Positions 11,190 through 23,700 of a DNA stretch of 64,000 nucleotides are shown piece by piece; the first letter of the stretch is position 1, and each line of letters starts with the position of its first letter. This DNA comes from Blastomyces gilchristii SLH14081. Lineage: Eukaryota > Ascomycota > Eurotiomycetes > Onygenales > Ajellomycetaceae. The stretch spans positions 2,683,558 through 2,747,557 of the forward strand of contig NW_003101679.1 of the NCBI RefSeq assembly GCF_000003855.2, given 5' to 3'. Under the pieces are notes generated by a model that was given only the letters and a program-made list of their open reading frames with translations, was not told where the DNA came from and made no database searches. The translations under genes and the position numbers were made by a program.

Positions 11190-14100
11190 ATGAGTGGTAT
11201 GTCTATGTCACAGAGTGATAGAAGGAGAACTTTATATTCACATTCTCACACTCAGACACCTATCAATGAAGAATTAGAGGAAATAGATACTATACAATAC
11301 ACAGAAGTCACAGAAGAGATTATGAAGTCATCTGCAAATAGTGAAGCAGATTATGAATTGAATGATGATATCTCAAGCTCATAAGCAACACATACAGAAG
11401 TGTGACACATAAGTACCATGTCTAGAATGAGTTCAGATAATATGATATCAATGACATTTGATGACCTGATGGCATTCTGTGACAGAATGAGTGTGCATTG
11501 AGTAGTCATTCCTGCAGCAGATGATTTCAAATCTGAGATCCGCGGATATCAAAAGAATGTTCAAAAAGCCATGAATATCAAAGCTGTAACTATATTTGAT
11601 GGCAATAACTACAAGATCTGATGTACAGAAATTCTTGTGAACACTGAAGTCATCAGTGAATCTGATATTCTTATGAAGAATTAACATGTCTGTTCAGAAG
11701 ACATCAGTCAAGATATGTTAAGTGCTGAAAAATGAAGCATTCACATCAAAGCACTGTATTGATGTATGTTGCAGTTCTTATTAGAATCTGTATATACAAT
11801 CATTGAAACCCTTGAGCCAGATAATGCAGCTGTACTATGAAAAAGAATTGGAGTTGAATATGCTGTCTCACTTGTAAAGGAATATATGAATATTGTGAAA
11901 GAATTCATTATCTTACATATCAGAGATAATAATTATCTGGTATTTCAGAGGAGATTCTGTTATCTAGTTGCACATTATAAGAAATTGATAAATAACTCAG
12001 AAGACTTCTATCATAATCTCTTCCTTGTTAATCTGAAGAAGCATCAAAAGTCTTTTATTAAGACACATTTAGACAATTTCTACATGTCTGACCAGAACTC
12101 TATATGCAACATTGATATTGATGATCTCATGAAACAGTTGACAAACTGTACAAGCAAGTTCAAGAATGAAAATCCTAAGCCTCAGTGAGTTAATGTAACT
12201 ATTACAACTCTCTCTACATTGTCTGCACACAGTTTCAAATGTGAGATATGCAGTTTGAGATGACATTGAAAAAACATCTGTTGACATCTGCATTCAGAAC
12301 TTGCTACTGAACAGTGATGTGAGTTAAATAAGGAATATATCATTACATCTGAGGAGAATAATAGCAACAATACCAGTACCAGCAGATGCAGCAAGCATAA
12401 GAGTAAAAAGAAGAACAAAGATGATAAGAAGAAGGAATTCTCTGATCTTATGATCTCATAATCTGCAGCTGTCAATGCAGCAATTGCTTTTTCAGCAACT
12501 ATTGATACAATAAGCAAACCTTGGTTTCTTGACACATGTGCAAGTTTTCACATGACAGATGAAAAGCAGTCCCTCATTCAGCAGAAGATATATGATGACA
12601 ATATGAAGGTTCACACAGTGAACAGAGGTTACAGCCATGTCAAAGAGATCAGTGATCTTCTTCTAGAATCTGAAGAAGAGAATATCACTGTTCATGATAT
12701 TCATTATGTTCTCAATCTCACAGTTAACTTATTGTCATTTGTCAGATTGAAGGATCAGGATTTTCAATATAAGCTTTCAAGCTCAAACACCTCATTCTAT
12801 TTCATTATTAAAGTATTAAGTGAAGTGATATTCACTGCAATCTGTACATCTCAAAACTCAATTTATAAAATAGTTAAAAGAATATCAGAAGTTGATGTAC
12901 ATTATGAGTCTAAAGCAGTCTACTTCACAGCAAAATCATATGTATATGATAATGACTATGCTAAAGTCATGATCACTATTGATGATAATGATCTCATCAT
13001 TGATCAATCTCAATATCAAGAATCATCTACAACTGTGAAAACACTTGCAGAGTAGCATATTGATCTGAGATATATACACACAGAAGCTATTATAGCATTG
13101 ACAAAGACTTCACTATCTAACATCTATATTAAAGATATCAAGATCAATTTCTTTTGCAACACCTGTGTTAAAGTGAGTATGATATGTAAATACTCAATCA
13201 CTCTCATGCCACAGGCAGTACACTCAATGAAGCAGATTCATATCAATCTTACAGGTGATGAGCAGACATTGAGCAAGTCTACAGATCACTCTGTTGAATC
13301 ACAGCAGGATAATAAATATTACATATTAATCACAGATGATATGATCAGATATAGATGAATCTATTTCTTACATATCAAGAATCAAGCTTATAATTACTAT
13401 GTGCACTGAATTCAATTCATGAAGAATCTAGGTTTTACTGCATCAGCATATGTCAGAACTGATATTGATAATATGTTCAGATTTATGAAGATTACAGCAT
13501 TGTTCATCAATCATGATATAGTATGAAAATCAACTACTTCTCAATCATCACATCAAGATGGCATGTCTGAGCGCGGAATATGTACAATTATGACTCATGC
13601 CAGGGCAGTTCTTATCAGCAAGGAGATTCTGAAGAAATTCTGAACAGACATTCTGAAAACAGTTATTTCAATCATAAATAATACACTCATGTCTACAGTT
13701 CTATATAATGAAAAGTATTGATCTGCAGTTGCAGATGATGATAGCAAAGAAGCTGTTCATAGCTCTCATATGATTTCTTTTTCAGCATTGACAAATGCCC
13801 TGCTACAGATCACACATTTCCATGAGCTTGAAACTGATGTTTTTACTCATCTTCATGAATCACAGAAGCTGTTGAATAAGTTGTCTGCACAGACTGATTC
13901 ATATAAGCTTATTGAATTCTACAGATGTTCAATCTATCACTTGTGAAGTTCTACAACAGATAAAATTATTGATATAAGTGATGTGATTTTCTCTGCAAAA
14001 GTGTAAGAAATGCTGAAGATTACTACAACTACTACAACTGCAGCAACTGACACTGTTTCTATCATCTATTTGATGAAGAATTCTGACATTTCTGAATTAA

Positions 14101-15830
14101 TGAGTACAGATTGAATGTGGCTGACAAAGGTATTTACAGCTTACACTCTCACCTCTATTACTGATTCTCTTTCAAAATCACACAAGAATGCTATGAATAG
14201 ATCAGAGGTGATGAAAGATTATTGAAAGAAATCAATGCAATGTGAAATATCTGACCTTGAGAGGTATAAGACCTGGACACTTATTTCACATTCTGATGTC
14301 TTATATGATGAATCAGTGGCACCTGGTCACTGAGTATTCATTGAAAAGAACTGCTCTGATAATCTCAATGCTGATGAGAATAATATATTACAAAAATCTT
14401 GATAAGTTATATATAATAACTGATTGAAGAAAGACACTTGTCAGAAGACTTACACCTTTGTGATTACAGATATAACAAATTGAATGATGTTTACAATTGC
14501 TGTAAAGCATGATTGAATTCTATAGTAAGTGAATATAGTAATGACATATCTGTATGATAGATTAGAGAAAACAGTCTATATAAGACAATTCACAGACTTT
14601 AAACAAGGAACTCAGTGTACACTCATCTGTGCAGTTGAAGAATCTCTATATGAATTGAATTCAGCTGCTAAAATATAATATGACTACTTGACAGCTATAC
14701 TGTGAGAAAATGACTTCAGTCTGAGTTCTTTATAACCCTGCTCTTTTGAAAGCATTCAGCCTGAAAAACACCTGTATATAATCATATATGTTTGATGATC
14801 TTTCATATCTTTGTGAATGCTCTGAAGGATGCTGATTGACTTGTTGATATTTTTACAGCAAAAACTAGAGATCAAAAACTTAAAGAAACTCATAAAATAT
14901 CTAGAAATGAAAGTGAAACATATAAAGAGTGAAATCAAATTGACACTCTGACATTACATCAATGAATTGATAGAAGATTTTCATCTAGATGATACAATCA
15001 CTGTTCATACACTCATGAATGAGAATCTATGTCTAGATGACTTCTCTGTCTCTGAAAAGAAAAGTGATTTTACAAAGTGATGATTTCAGCATGATGTTGA
15101 GTGTCTGTAATACTTAGCTGTCAAGCTGCAGCTGAATATCACCTGTGCAGCATCTCTACTGACACAGAAGAACACTGCTCTCACCTCTAAGATGTGAAAG
15201 GCCCTATTACATGTCATTTGATATTTGAAAGGAACACGCGAGATTGGCATATTCTACACAAAGGATGATGATGAGGGATCTGAGAATGAATTTCTGAATG
15301 TGGTATACATGCTGGTCAGATATACAGATTTCAATTGAGCCAGTCTGTTGAATGATGATTGTAAATCTACATTCAGTTACATCTTTAAATTAAGGAACAC
15401 ACTGATTTCATGACAATCAAGCAAGCAACCCTGTGTATCCTTAAGCTCTAATGAGGCTGAATATGTGGTGTTGAGCGATGCTGTATACAAAGCAACATGG
15501 TTGAGAAGTATGATGATGAATCTGGGCTTCATTGGAACAGAAGACCCCCTGTCAATCAAGACAGATAATAAGGGGGTGATTGATCTTGCCACAGTGACTG
15601 CAATTATCATGAGGAGCAAGCATATTGACACCTGATTTCATTACACCCGCAGCCAGTTGAACAATAGCATAATCTCAATTGATTACATCTCAACTGAAGA
15701 AATGGCAGTAGATGAATTGACTAAACTCTTGAATGCAATTGCATTTCATCAATTCCTTGATTTACTAGGTTTACAGGTGAAGAGGGACAGAATACACAAA
15801 CTCAATGCAGGTAGCATGATTTGAATGGAT
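11190..15830 (+). pseudogene. Copia-1 gag-pol polyprotein
   Basis: Start chosen at ATG 11190 (MSGMSMSQSD), which corresponds to MSDMSVTSEF in copia-2. Gag carries the FDGNNYK motif near 11590. A CX2CX4HX4C knuckle lies at 12240-12281 (CEIC...H...C). The protease motif is FLDTCASFHMT at about 12525-12560. Integrase covers about 13050-13740: a zinc part ending CNTC, then YYILITDDMIRYR, QDGMSERGI and IMTHARA. RT covers about 14090-14900; its YV and DD residues (14787-14799) are separated by one extra T, a frameshift in the active site. RNase H is at about 15240-15770 (LSSNEAEYVVLSDA, KTDNKGVIDL, ISTEEMAVDELTKLL). In-frame TGA codons sit at Trp positions throughout. The element makes virus-like particles and a DNA copy when intact; this one cannot. 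Confidence 0.88.
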
Positions 15831-15860
15831 TTGAGAATGGCATAGCTAGATCTGCAGAGA

Positions 15861-16003
15861 NNNNNNNNNNNNNNNNNNNNNNNNNNNNNNNNNNNNNNNN
15901 NNNNNNNNNNNNNNNNNNNNNNNNNNNNNNNNNNNNNNNNNNNNNNNNNNNNNNNNNNNNNNNNNNNNNNNNNNNNNNNNNNNNNNNNNNNNNNNNNNNN
16001 NNN
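15861..16003. other. Assembly gap (143 N)
   Basis: Unknown bases. The gap starts directly after a purine-rich CTGCAGAGA and ends before TAATAAT, so its position and size fit the missing copia-1 3' LTR. Translations across it are meaningless. Confidence 0.99.
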
Positions 16004-16007
16004 TAAT

Positions 16008-16078
16008 AATGCCTTGGTTTCCCAGCGGGGGTTGGGGGTGGCTGGGTGGCCACATTAACCATTCGGCGGGCTGAGACA
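16008..16078 (-). mobile_element. SINE1 5'-head fragment, reverse
   Basis: Complement carries an A-box-like region (CCGAATGGTTAATGTGGCCA) and GGGAAACCAAGGC, matching the head of the complete SINE1. It contains odd G runs (GGGGGTTGGGGG) next to the gap, so base quality is doubtful. It may be the tip of a collapsed palindrome rather than a separate insertion. Confidence 0.6.
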
Positions 16079-16080
16079 CA

Positions 16081-16371
16081 GACCAAGTGTTGATTATACA
16101 GAAGGAAATACAGGTGTTGAGACCACGTCAAGATAACAAGAACATAGAAAATACAAAGAAGTGACAATTAAATTCATATAATAATAACTTCTTATCTTAA
16201 AAACATAGAGTGATTTATTGAAGTAATTTATACATCTCTGTATTTATTAGAAACCTGAGATGCTTGAGTTTCAGATTTAATGTATTCTCTGAGGGTTTTG
16301 AACTCACATGTCTTGATTTCTCATGTTAAAATGCTATCAGATGGCCGCATTAACCATTCAGCCGCCGGGGC
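16081..16371 (-). mobile_element. SINE1 copy, reverse, lacking its 3' tail
   Basis: Head at the right (complement GGCTGAATGGTTAATGCGGC, about 16345-16364), B-box region at about 16290-16310, body leftward to the AACACTTGG complement at 16081-16098. About 80 bases of 3' end and the AAT tail are missing on the left, where another SINE head fragment adjoins. Moderately mutated. Confidence 0.78.
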
Positions 16372-16929
16372 GTATATTGTTCAATTATTCACATTTATAC
16401 AGATATCTACTGATTATTTATTAGATAATGTTAAGATAATAACTTATTACAGCTGTATTACTCTCACTGTGAGAAATATACAGTTAATAATATAAAAATA
16501 CTATCACTCTGTAATCTTGATTTTTTTTATTTTTTATTATTGTGTTATTTTTTTTTCTTTTTCTTTTTCTTTTTTTTTTCATAGTGATTTTTTCTTGTTT
16601 TTATTATGTTGTTTATTTTTTATATTTTTTTATATTTTTTATTTTTTTTAAAATTAAAATTATATGAATTATAATCTATGTTTAGAAAGGTAATAATATT
16701 TAATAACACACTCTATTAAATTTTTAATAAATGAGTACTATATTATAATATTATGTAAGTAAGAAATGATTTTATAATCTTATTTAATATCATTCTTAAT
16801 AATGAAATCAGAATGAAAATATGAGTAAGAATTCAAATATATTTTGTATATAAGACTAGATTTTTGTTTAAATAGTAAATCTGAGATCTTTAATATTTAA
16901 AATAACCAAGTTTGAGATCAATATGATTA
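16372..16929. other. AT-rich spacer with T-rich low complexity
   Basis: No gene seen. About 16500-16650 is almost pure T with short A interruptions; the rest is AT-rich with no open frame of note and no match to the repeats listed here. Possibly old flank of the MITE that follows. Confidence 0.7.
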
Positions 16930-17003
16930 GACTGACTGTGTGACCGTGTTTGAGACCAGAATCGGATTATTTAATAATCTTATTATTAATCTAATTAATC
17001 TCA

Positions 17004-19158
17004 AATGAAGGTCTGGTCTCAACTGCAGTTTTTATTGATATAAAAGAAGCATTTGATCATGTTTCAAAGTCAAAGTTAATTCAGACTTTGAGAATGTTAA
17101 AACTGCCACTTGCTCTAATAAAATGAGTTAACTGTTTTATGTCTAAAAGAATCATACAACTTTTCTTTGATGAAATGAAAAAAGGGAAGACTGAGATAAA
17201 AATAGAAGTACTGTAAGAATCTTTAATCTTACTCATTTTATTTGCAATATACACTGCATATCTATTCAAAGATAGAAATATGAAAATAGTACAATCTCTG
17301 AGTTATGTGAATGATATTGATCTAGTCTACAGCTTAAAAACTATCAAAGAGAATTTGAAAGGAATTGAAGAAGCTGCAAAGAAAATCTTTATTAAAGCAG
17401 ATATCAATCAAATTTAATTTGATATGAATAAAACTGAGTTAATTCATTTCTTTTCTAGATTTAATGAGAAAGAACTATCTCTAACTCTTTTAAATAGAGA
17501 GATTAAACCTGGTGTAAATGTCAAATGATTAGAAGTATGATTAAACTCTAAGTTGAATTTTAAATATCACATTCAACAAAGAACTGTCAAGGCAGAAAGA
17601 CTATTGAACAACATAATCAGACTATCAAATACAGAGAGAGGTCTATTCTTCCAGGCTATGAGACAGTTATATATAGCCTGTATTATCTCAGTAGCTGATT
17701 ATAAAGTTCAAGTTTGATGAAATAATCAAGAGAATTTCACTGAACTCTTTCAAAGTCTGCAAAACAGAACTTTGAGAAGAATTCTGAGAGCATTTAAATC
17801 ATCTTCTATTAAAGCAATGAAAATTGACGCTTCAATTCCTTCTCCTGCTATTAGATTTGAAAAGACCTGTATGAACTATGCTCTGACAGTTATAAAGATG
17901 AGCTCAAATCATATAATCAGAGAAAGAGTCTCTTCTTCATTTTCATCAATTAACTCTGAAAATGAACTAAATTGAAATAGATTTCTTGATTAGAATAAAA
18001 ATAATTCTTCAAAGAAAATGTCTTCACAACTGTACAGACTATGCTCTCTGATTAAAGATCAATGTTCTTCTTTAAATATTGAAAAAGTTGATCATGAGAA
18101 GATATCTCTCTGAAGAGAAAAGCTTGAATCTCTTATAGACTTATAAATAAGTGAACTATCTAAGAAGAAAGACTATGAACAGCATTTGAAGAGAATTTTG
18201 ATAATTAATATAGAAGACTCTATTCTGATTTATTCAGATGACTTCAAAAATAAGAATTTGAATAGATTAGGTGCAGACATTGCTTATACTGAAGATAATA
18301 AAAATTTTATCTCAGATTTCTGAAATTTAGGCTGTGAATCTGAAGTCTTTGATACTGAACTATTTGCAATAGTGAATGCTTTCAAACTTATTAAAATAAA
18401 ATCTCATAAAAGAGAAAATAGTTTGAAACAGACATGAATATTCTCTGATAGTCAAGCTGCTTTAAAAAGACTTAGAAAATAGTCAGATTTATAATGATCA
18501 AATGAATCTTGAACTGATCTTAAACTTTTTTTTGAAAATTCAAAAGAGAAGAATATCAAAGCTGATAATTTATCTGCACTGAGTTCCTGCTTATATGAAT
18601 ATTCATGACAATGAATTGGCTGATTCAGCTGTAAAAAAGAGTGCAGAATTAAGCAAATCTATTCAAAAAATTGTATTCTGATCTTTTATAAAGAGAAAAA
18701 TAAAAGAATCTTGTTTAGACAAGTGAAATGAAAGCTGACAGAAATAAAAGAAGAGTATACATTATTCAAGATTTGAAATAAAACTCAAGTGAAAATCTTG
18801 TTTAATTAAATGTAAGAAGAAAATATTCTCATCTATAATACAGCTGAAACTAGAACATGGCTATTTCTAATCTTATATACAAAGATTTGATGATAGATTT
18901 GATTCAATAGAATGCTCATTCTGCAATGCAAATGAGAATCCTGAGTATATTGTAATACACTGTGTATTACACAATAGTCTCAGAGTCAGATTGAAAGAGA
19001 AGTATTATCTAAATCAATTAAATATGAGATTCTTGTTCTCAACTGAGACAGGAATTAAATACTTAATAGACTTTCTATCAGAAACTCAAGCAGCTACAAG
19101 AAAATGACTAAATTCAGAAATATCTGAATATGAAGAGGAGGAAATCAATCAGATATAG
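17004..19158 (+). pseudogene. LINE ORF2 fragment (RT, RNase H), copy L2
   Basis: Starts at the GLVSTAVFIDIKEAFDH region of RT, so endonuclease and N-terminal RT are absent. The catalytic box at about 17305-17320 reads YVND rather than YVDD. RNase H is at about 18220-18690 (ILIYSDDFKN, ELADSAVKKS). The terminal zinc motif is CSFCNANENPEYIVIHC, with His to Tyr. Stops at many Trp and Gln sites; a one-base insertion near 18478 also shifts the frame. It ends at the TAG at 19156-19158, after INQI. Confidence 0.85.
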
Positions 19159-19532
19159 TCTATTAAAACAGCTATATACTATCTTTTCATAATTTGTTTT
19201 GTTACAGTCTCTCTTTACTTTATCTTTTTCTTTCAATTTCTTTCTATCTATCTATTTAATGTGTCTATCTTTAAGGCTGTGTTCTCTTTTCCTTTGTCAT
19301 GATATTGTCAAATGGTTTCAAAGTATCAGAAGATGGTAAGACACTGCAATTTATAAACAGTTTTTGTATTCTGGGCTGGAATTTTCTGATTTTGTATATC
19401 TGAATTGATGAATGTATAATAGTTAACTTTACAGATATAGGAAAAACCCTGAGAACTAAAAGTTCTCAGATAGATGTCATAGTCTCTGACTGTATACATC
19501 TATAATTGAAAAATAATAATAATAATAATAAT
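17004..19532 (+). mobile_element. LINE copy L2, 5'-truncated
   Basis: Begins in the RT domain and runs to the 3' UTR and an AAT tail at about 19511-19532. A 12-bp duplication (TAATTAATCTCA) flanks it exactly, showing target-primed insertion into a MITE. 5' truncation is the usual outcome of incomplete LINE reverse transcription. Confidence 0.9.
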
Positions 19533-19974
19533 TAATTAATCTCATTACACAGTTTTAAGATTAGATAGTAATCTTATACTATTTTAGTAAGACTTACTAT
19601 CTACTCTTATTACATTTTTCAAATAAGATCATGATTTTTACTTCTTAATTTAAATTCTTTTTATTGCTTTAAATGACTTTAAATCTTATTTAAGTGTTAT
19701 CAAAAAGTGTTACTTTTTAAAAAATTAAAAATATTTTAGAAAAAACCATAAAATGTCTAAAAATAATAACTTTATATCAAGAATGAGACTAAATGAAATT
19801 AAATGACATTACTTTTCTATTTTTTCTAAGTCATGATCTCATTTTGAGATCTGATGAATAGTTACTTTGTATGTTTTTTTAATGATTAGTCTCAGTGAAA
19901 TTCACTTGAAGAAATGTATAAGACTAAATTAAATGAAATTAAATGTGAAATTCATAATTCTGACAGTCAGTCTA

Positions 19975-20514
19975 AATATAATGAATACAAATCATAATCA
20001 GAAGTAATACTTTTAAGCAATATAATAACTGTAAAGTTTGATTCTGATCTTAGACACGGTCACACAGTCAGTCTAAATAATACACAGTTATTACAAAAAT
20101 AGTATTTTAAAATATAAAATTTTATATAAACATTTAAATAAATCAATAATAAATAAGAATTTCAAGATAAAATTCTTTTTTTATTAAAAATATATATAAT
20201 CTATAAGATATTTAATTTTTATATGAAAATAATTTATATTTATAAATATATCTATAAATATAGACTGTGTATTTTATTTTGAAATAGTATTTTAAAAAGC
20301 TTAATAAATTAATAATTATATGTAATTTTCTCATAGAAATTTAATATAATATATATATATCTACAAATTATTGTTCTGTTTTTTATCATAGTTTTAAATA
20401 AATATTTGTTGAGATATAAATATTTGAAGTTGATTGTAATTGATTTACAAAGGCGAGCGTTAGATGGAAACGAGCGTTAGATGATTAATTATGTTACCCG
20501 CTATACAAGAGATT
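19975..20514. other. AT-rich spacer with MITE end and short unmutated patch
   Basis: 20035-20073 matches the GACACGGTCACAC-type end of the MITE, followed by CAGTC and TA, without the rest of an element. 20080-20440 is very AT-rich and holds no gene. 20445-20514 changes abruptly to CpG-containing sequence (GGCGAGCGTTAGATGG, then CGAGCGTTAGATG), which before the copia-2 insertion was continuous with 25718 onward. Confidence 0.7.
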
Positions 20515-20624
20515 TATAGAATAGTTGAAGGTTGTATTAATAGATCTATCTACAAGAACATAATATAGTGATGAGTCACATGATCTAGTGAGATCACTAA
20601 CTGCAACAGCTGTAACAGTCAACA
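20515..20624 (-). repeat. Copia-2 3' LTR
   Basis: 110 bases, aligning base for base with 25603-25712. It starts TATAGAATAG where the other starts TGTAGAATAG, and ends AGTCAACA versus GGCCAACA. All visible differences are C-to-T or G-to-A, so this LTR suffered the mutation process and the other largely escaped. Confidence 0.92.
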
Positions 20625-20640
20625 CCCTCTCTTGAGATAA
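20625..20640 (-). promoter_or_regulatory. Copia-2 polypurine tract
   Basis: The complement of CCCTCTCTTGAGAT abuts the 3' LTR: AAGAGAGGG directly before TGTTG. This is the expected place and composition for the plus-strand primer of an LTR retrotransposon. Confidence 0.75.
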
Positions 20641-20707
20641 CAAGAATTACATACAAAAACACTCAAACCATCAAGATAGTCTGTCAAAACCAAATACAAA
20701 TGTAAAA

Positions 20708-23700
20708 TTAAACATTCTCAACTTTTACACCTGTAAGACCTAGCAAAATCATGAAGTATATAAATGTCACAGTGTCTAGAGGTTTAGTGAGTTCATTCAT
20801 CATCATCTGAGTGATGAGAACATATTCTAAATCAATAACCCTCTGATTCAACTGCTAACATGAAAAATGAAAACATGTGTCAATGTGCTTACTTCAGACT
20901 GTAATGACTGCCATCTTTGTGAGATCTATGACACTCTTATTATCAGTGAGAATCTGTATCAGAGATGTAGTGATGAAGCCAAGCTCAATCATAAGACTCT
21001 GAATTTATGTTGCTTCGCGGACTGCCTCACTAAGAGTCATATATTCAGTCTCATTGAAACTTAGAGATATACAAGGTTGCTTCACTCAACACCATGAAAT
21101 CAGGCCATCTGTGAGCTTAAAAACATAGCCAGATGTTGATTTCCTATCACCATTCAAGAGGCCGGCTCAATCGGAATCCGAGTAGCTGAAGAGTAGGTAG
21201 AAATCATCAGGGAAATCAGAAGGAACAGAGAGATCAGTGAGAATGATAGAAACAGACCTCTTATACAGGCCGCATCTGTAGAAAATGCCCAGATTCATGA
21301 TCTCTTTCAAATAACATATAACATGTAATAGAGTCTTTCAACATTGAGATGTTGAATCAATGTTCTGTTAAGCAAGTAGCAAGACAGTATGAGTAATATC
21401 AGAATATGTTTTAACTGCAAGATATTGCAAGCAACTTACATCATGTTGATATCATTAAATTGTGAAATCAGCCTCTTTCTCAGATATGAGAGAATCATTA
21501 ATGCAGAATTCATTCTTCATTGATATTCTGACAACAGCTGTATTATCAAGATAGAAATCTTCAATAAGATATTTAATATATTGACAATGTGTTAAATCAA
21601 TTCCTTTGTCTGAATAATTGACTTTCATACTCAAATACTTGATTGACTGATGTAGATTCTTGACTTTCAATTTCTCACTAAGTATACTCACTAGTCAATC
21701 AGCATTCTCAGAAACTTCAGATATGATGTTAAGATTGTCAACATAGATTATTATATAGAGATGATGTCTGAATATATTATATCAGAGTGCTGAATCATAG
21801 ATGCTGACTGTAAATTCAAGATCACTCAACAGAGCTGTTAAGTAATCATATCAGATCTTCACTGCAGAGTTCAGGCTGTATAAACTACTCTCAACTGTGC
21901 AGACAAGTGTTTTCAGCAAACCTGTCTCAAAATCAGTGAATTGTCTTATATAGACCTTCTTAGTGAGACGCTCATGAAGATATGTTATTACTATATTCAC
22001 TTGACAGAGTGTTTAACTGTGTAGTACTGCTATTGTAAAAAGAATATGATTAACAGTATTAGTAATGATAGAAGTGTAGATCTCTTCTCTAGAATTCTTC
22101 TTAAGTCAGTTATTATAAATCACTCAATGTAATTTTCTAAGAATATCATCAGAATCAGTATTCAGGTCTACAGGCCTATCTTTCTCAAGAAACACTTAAC
22201 AGCCTGAAGTAATCAGTTCACTTCTCAGAACATCAGATCTGAGAATCAAACTTCATGTATTGTATCTCTTCAGATCAGTAATCTTGTGTTGTATGAACTT
22301 CTTTCAATAATCTTCTACTCTCTCTGACTGAGATGTGACATTCTTGTAGAACTTTGAGAGGTTATCTGTAACAGGGCTTGAAGTGTAAGTAGCCAGTGAT
22401 TTCACAGACTGCAATTATATAGAATTCAGATCATTAATATCAGAAGCATCTTCATCATCAATTAGATGAATATCAGGTTTCAGTTCAATAACATGATTAA
22501 TGAGTTTCACAGATGTAACAACTGATTTTTCAGTGATTGAAAATCTCACATCACTACTGACAATAATCCTGTCAGATTTGAGATATCATAGATGATATAT
22601 TGATATGTCACTGAATTCAATAATACAATAGAAATCAGTATATGAAGAAAGCTAATTCACAGGCTTCTGAGATTCATGCAAGTGAATAAAAACCTCTGCA
22701 CTTAATCAGTGAAAATACCTCATATTCAGCAGAATATTTGTAAGTACACATCAAGAAATCTTATATGAACTTAGAATCATAGAAGTCTCTACAGTAGAGA
22801 ATCAAAATTTCAAGTTGTAAAGAACTGTAGATATGAAAGTATTATTGATTATTATAATCACTGTCTCTAGAACATCTGCTCAAAACTTCTTAGAGAGATT
22901 ATCTTTCAAAAGAGCAGCTCTAACCTGTCTCATAATAGTGTGAATTTCATGTTCAGAAACACCATTCTGGTGTGATGAATGTGATGTCATTGATTCTCAT
23001 TTAATATCATATGAATTCATGACTGTGTGTATACATGTGAATCAGAAAACATCATCAGTATCAGTCTGTAGAAAAGCAGAGACTGTATATCTGAGATTAT
23101 TCATGAATCTGAGTCACAACTCAAAGTATTAAACAGTCTCATTCTTGAACTTTAAAAAATATACTCAATGATAGTGAGTTGCATCACAGATAATAAGCAT
23201 TCAGTATTTAATTCTCTGATGAGACTCTAAGAGATGATCAGAGAGATCTTTCAATGTATATTCATCACCTGTAAGATTAATATGAATCTTCTCAATGAGT
23301 TGAATAGATCTAGATATCAGTGTTTTTGAATAATCTCACATTATATCTGTCTTGACATATTCCTCACAAAAGAACTTAGTCTTAGAACCTTTAATTGTAA
23401 CTTCAGTATGGAAATTCTTGATCATAGCAATTATAGCATCAGTGTGAATGTGACTGAGATCACAGTACTAGTTTAAAAGAGTCTTTGATATCCTTGTATT
23501 CTTGAGACCTGTATTCAGTTCTGTAGAATCAATGTTATTAACAGTAATGACAGCAGCTATAGAAAGATCAACTTTTCAGTCAAAATTGTACTCATGAGAC
23601 ATCATTGTAATATACTTAACTGCCTTATTCAGATGATTGAAATCCTCATTGAACTCTCACTCATCAATCTTATATATGTTGTTCTGAGTGATCTGAACTG

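Larger units (their letters stand above)
10838..16003 (+). mobile_element. Copia-1, Ty1/copia retrotransposon
   Basis: A full-length-looking copia element inserted in the AAT tail of SINE1: 116-bp 5' LTR (10838-10953), primer-binding site, gag-pol (11190 to about 15830), purine-rich end at the edge of the gap (15852-15860), and a 143-base N gap that would just hold the 3' LTR. After the gap TAATAAT resumes, like the SINE tail on the left. Domain order gag, protease, integrase, RT, RNase H is the copia order. Many stops show it is dead. Confidence 0.9.
16930..19972 (-). mobile_element. MITE, 502-bp family, split by LINE L2
   Basis: Left part 16930-17003 begins GACTGACTGTGTGACCGTG after TA. 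The right part 19545-19972 ends CAGTC before TA. Between them sits LINE L2 with a 12-bp target duplication, TAATTAATCTCA, at 16992-17003 and 19533-19544. Joined, the pieces match the intact MITEs at 25972 and 41594. TA flanks and GACTG termini suggest a Tc1/mariner-type non-autonomous element; no transposase is encoded. Confidence 0.85.

Noticed and set aside
15802..16167. Long frames crossing the N gap
   Set aside because: They consist mostly of undetermined residues.
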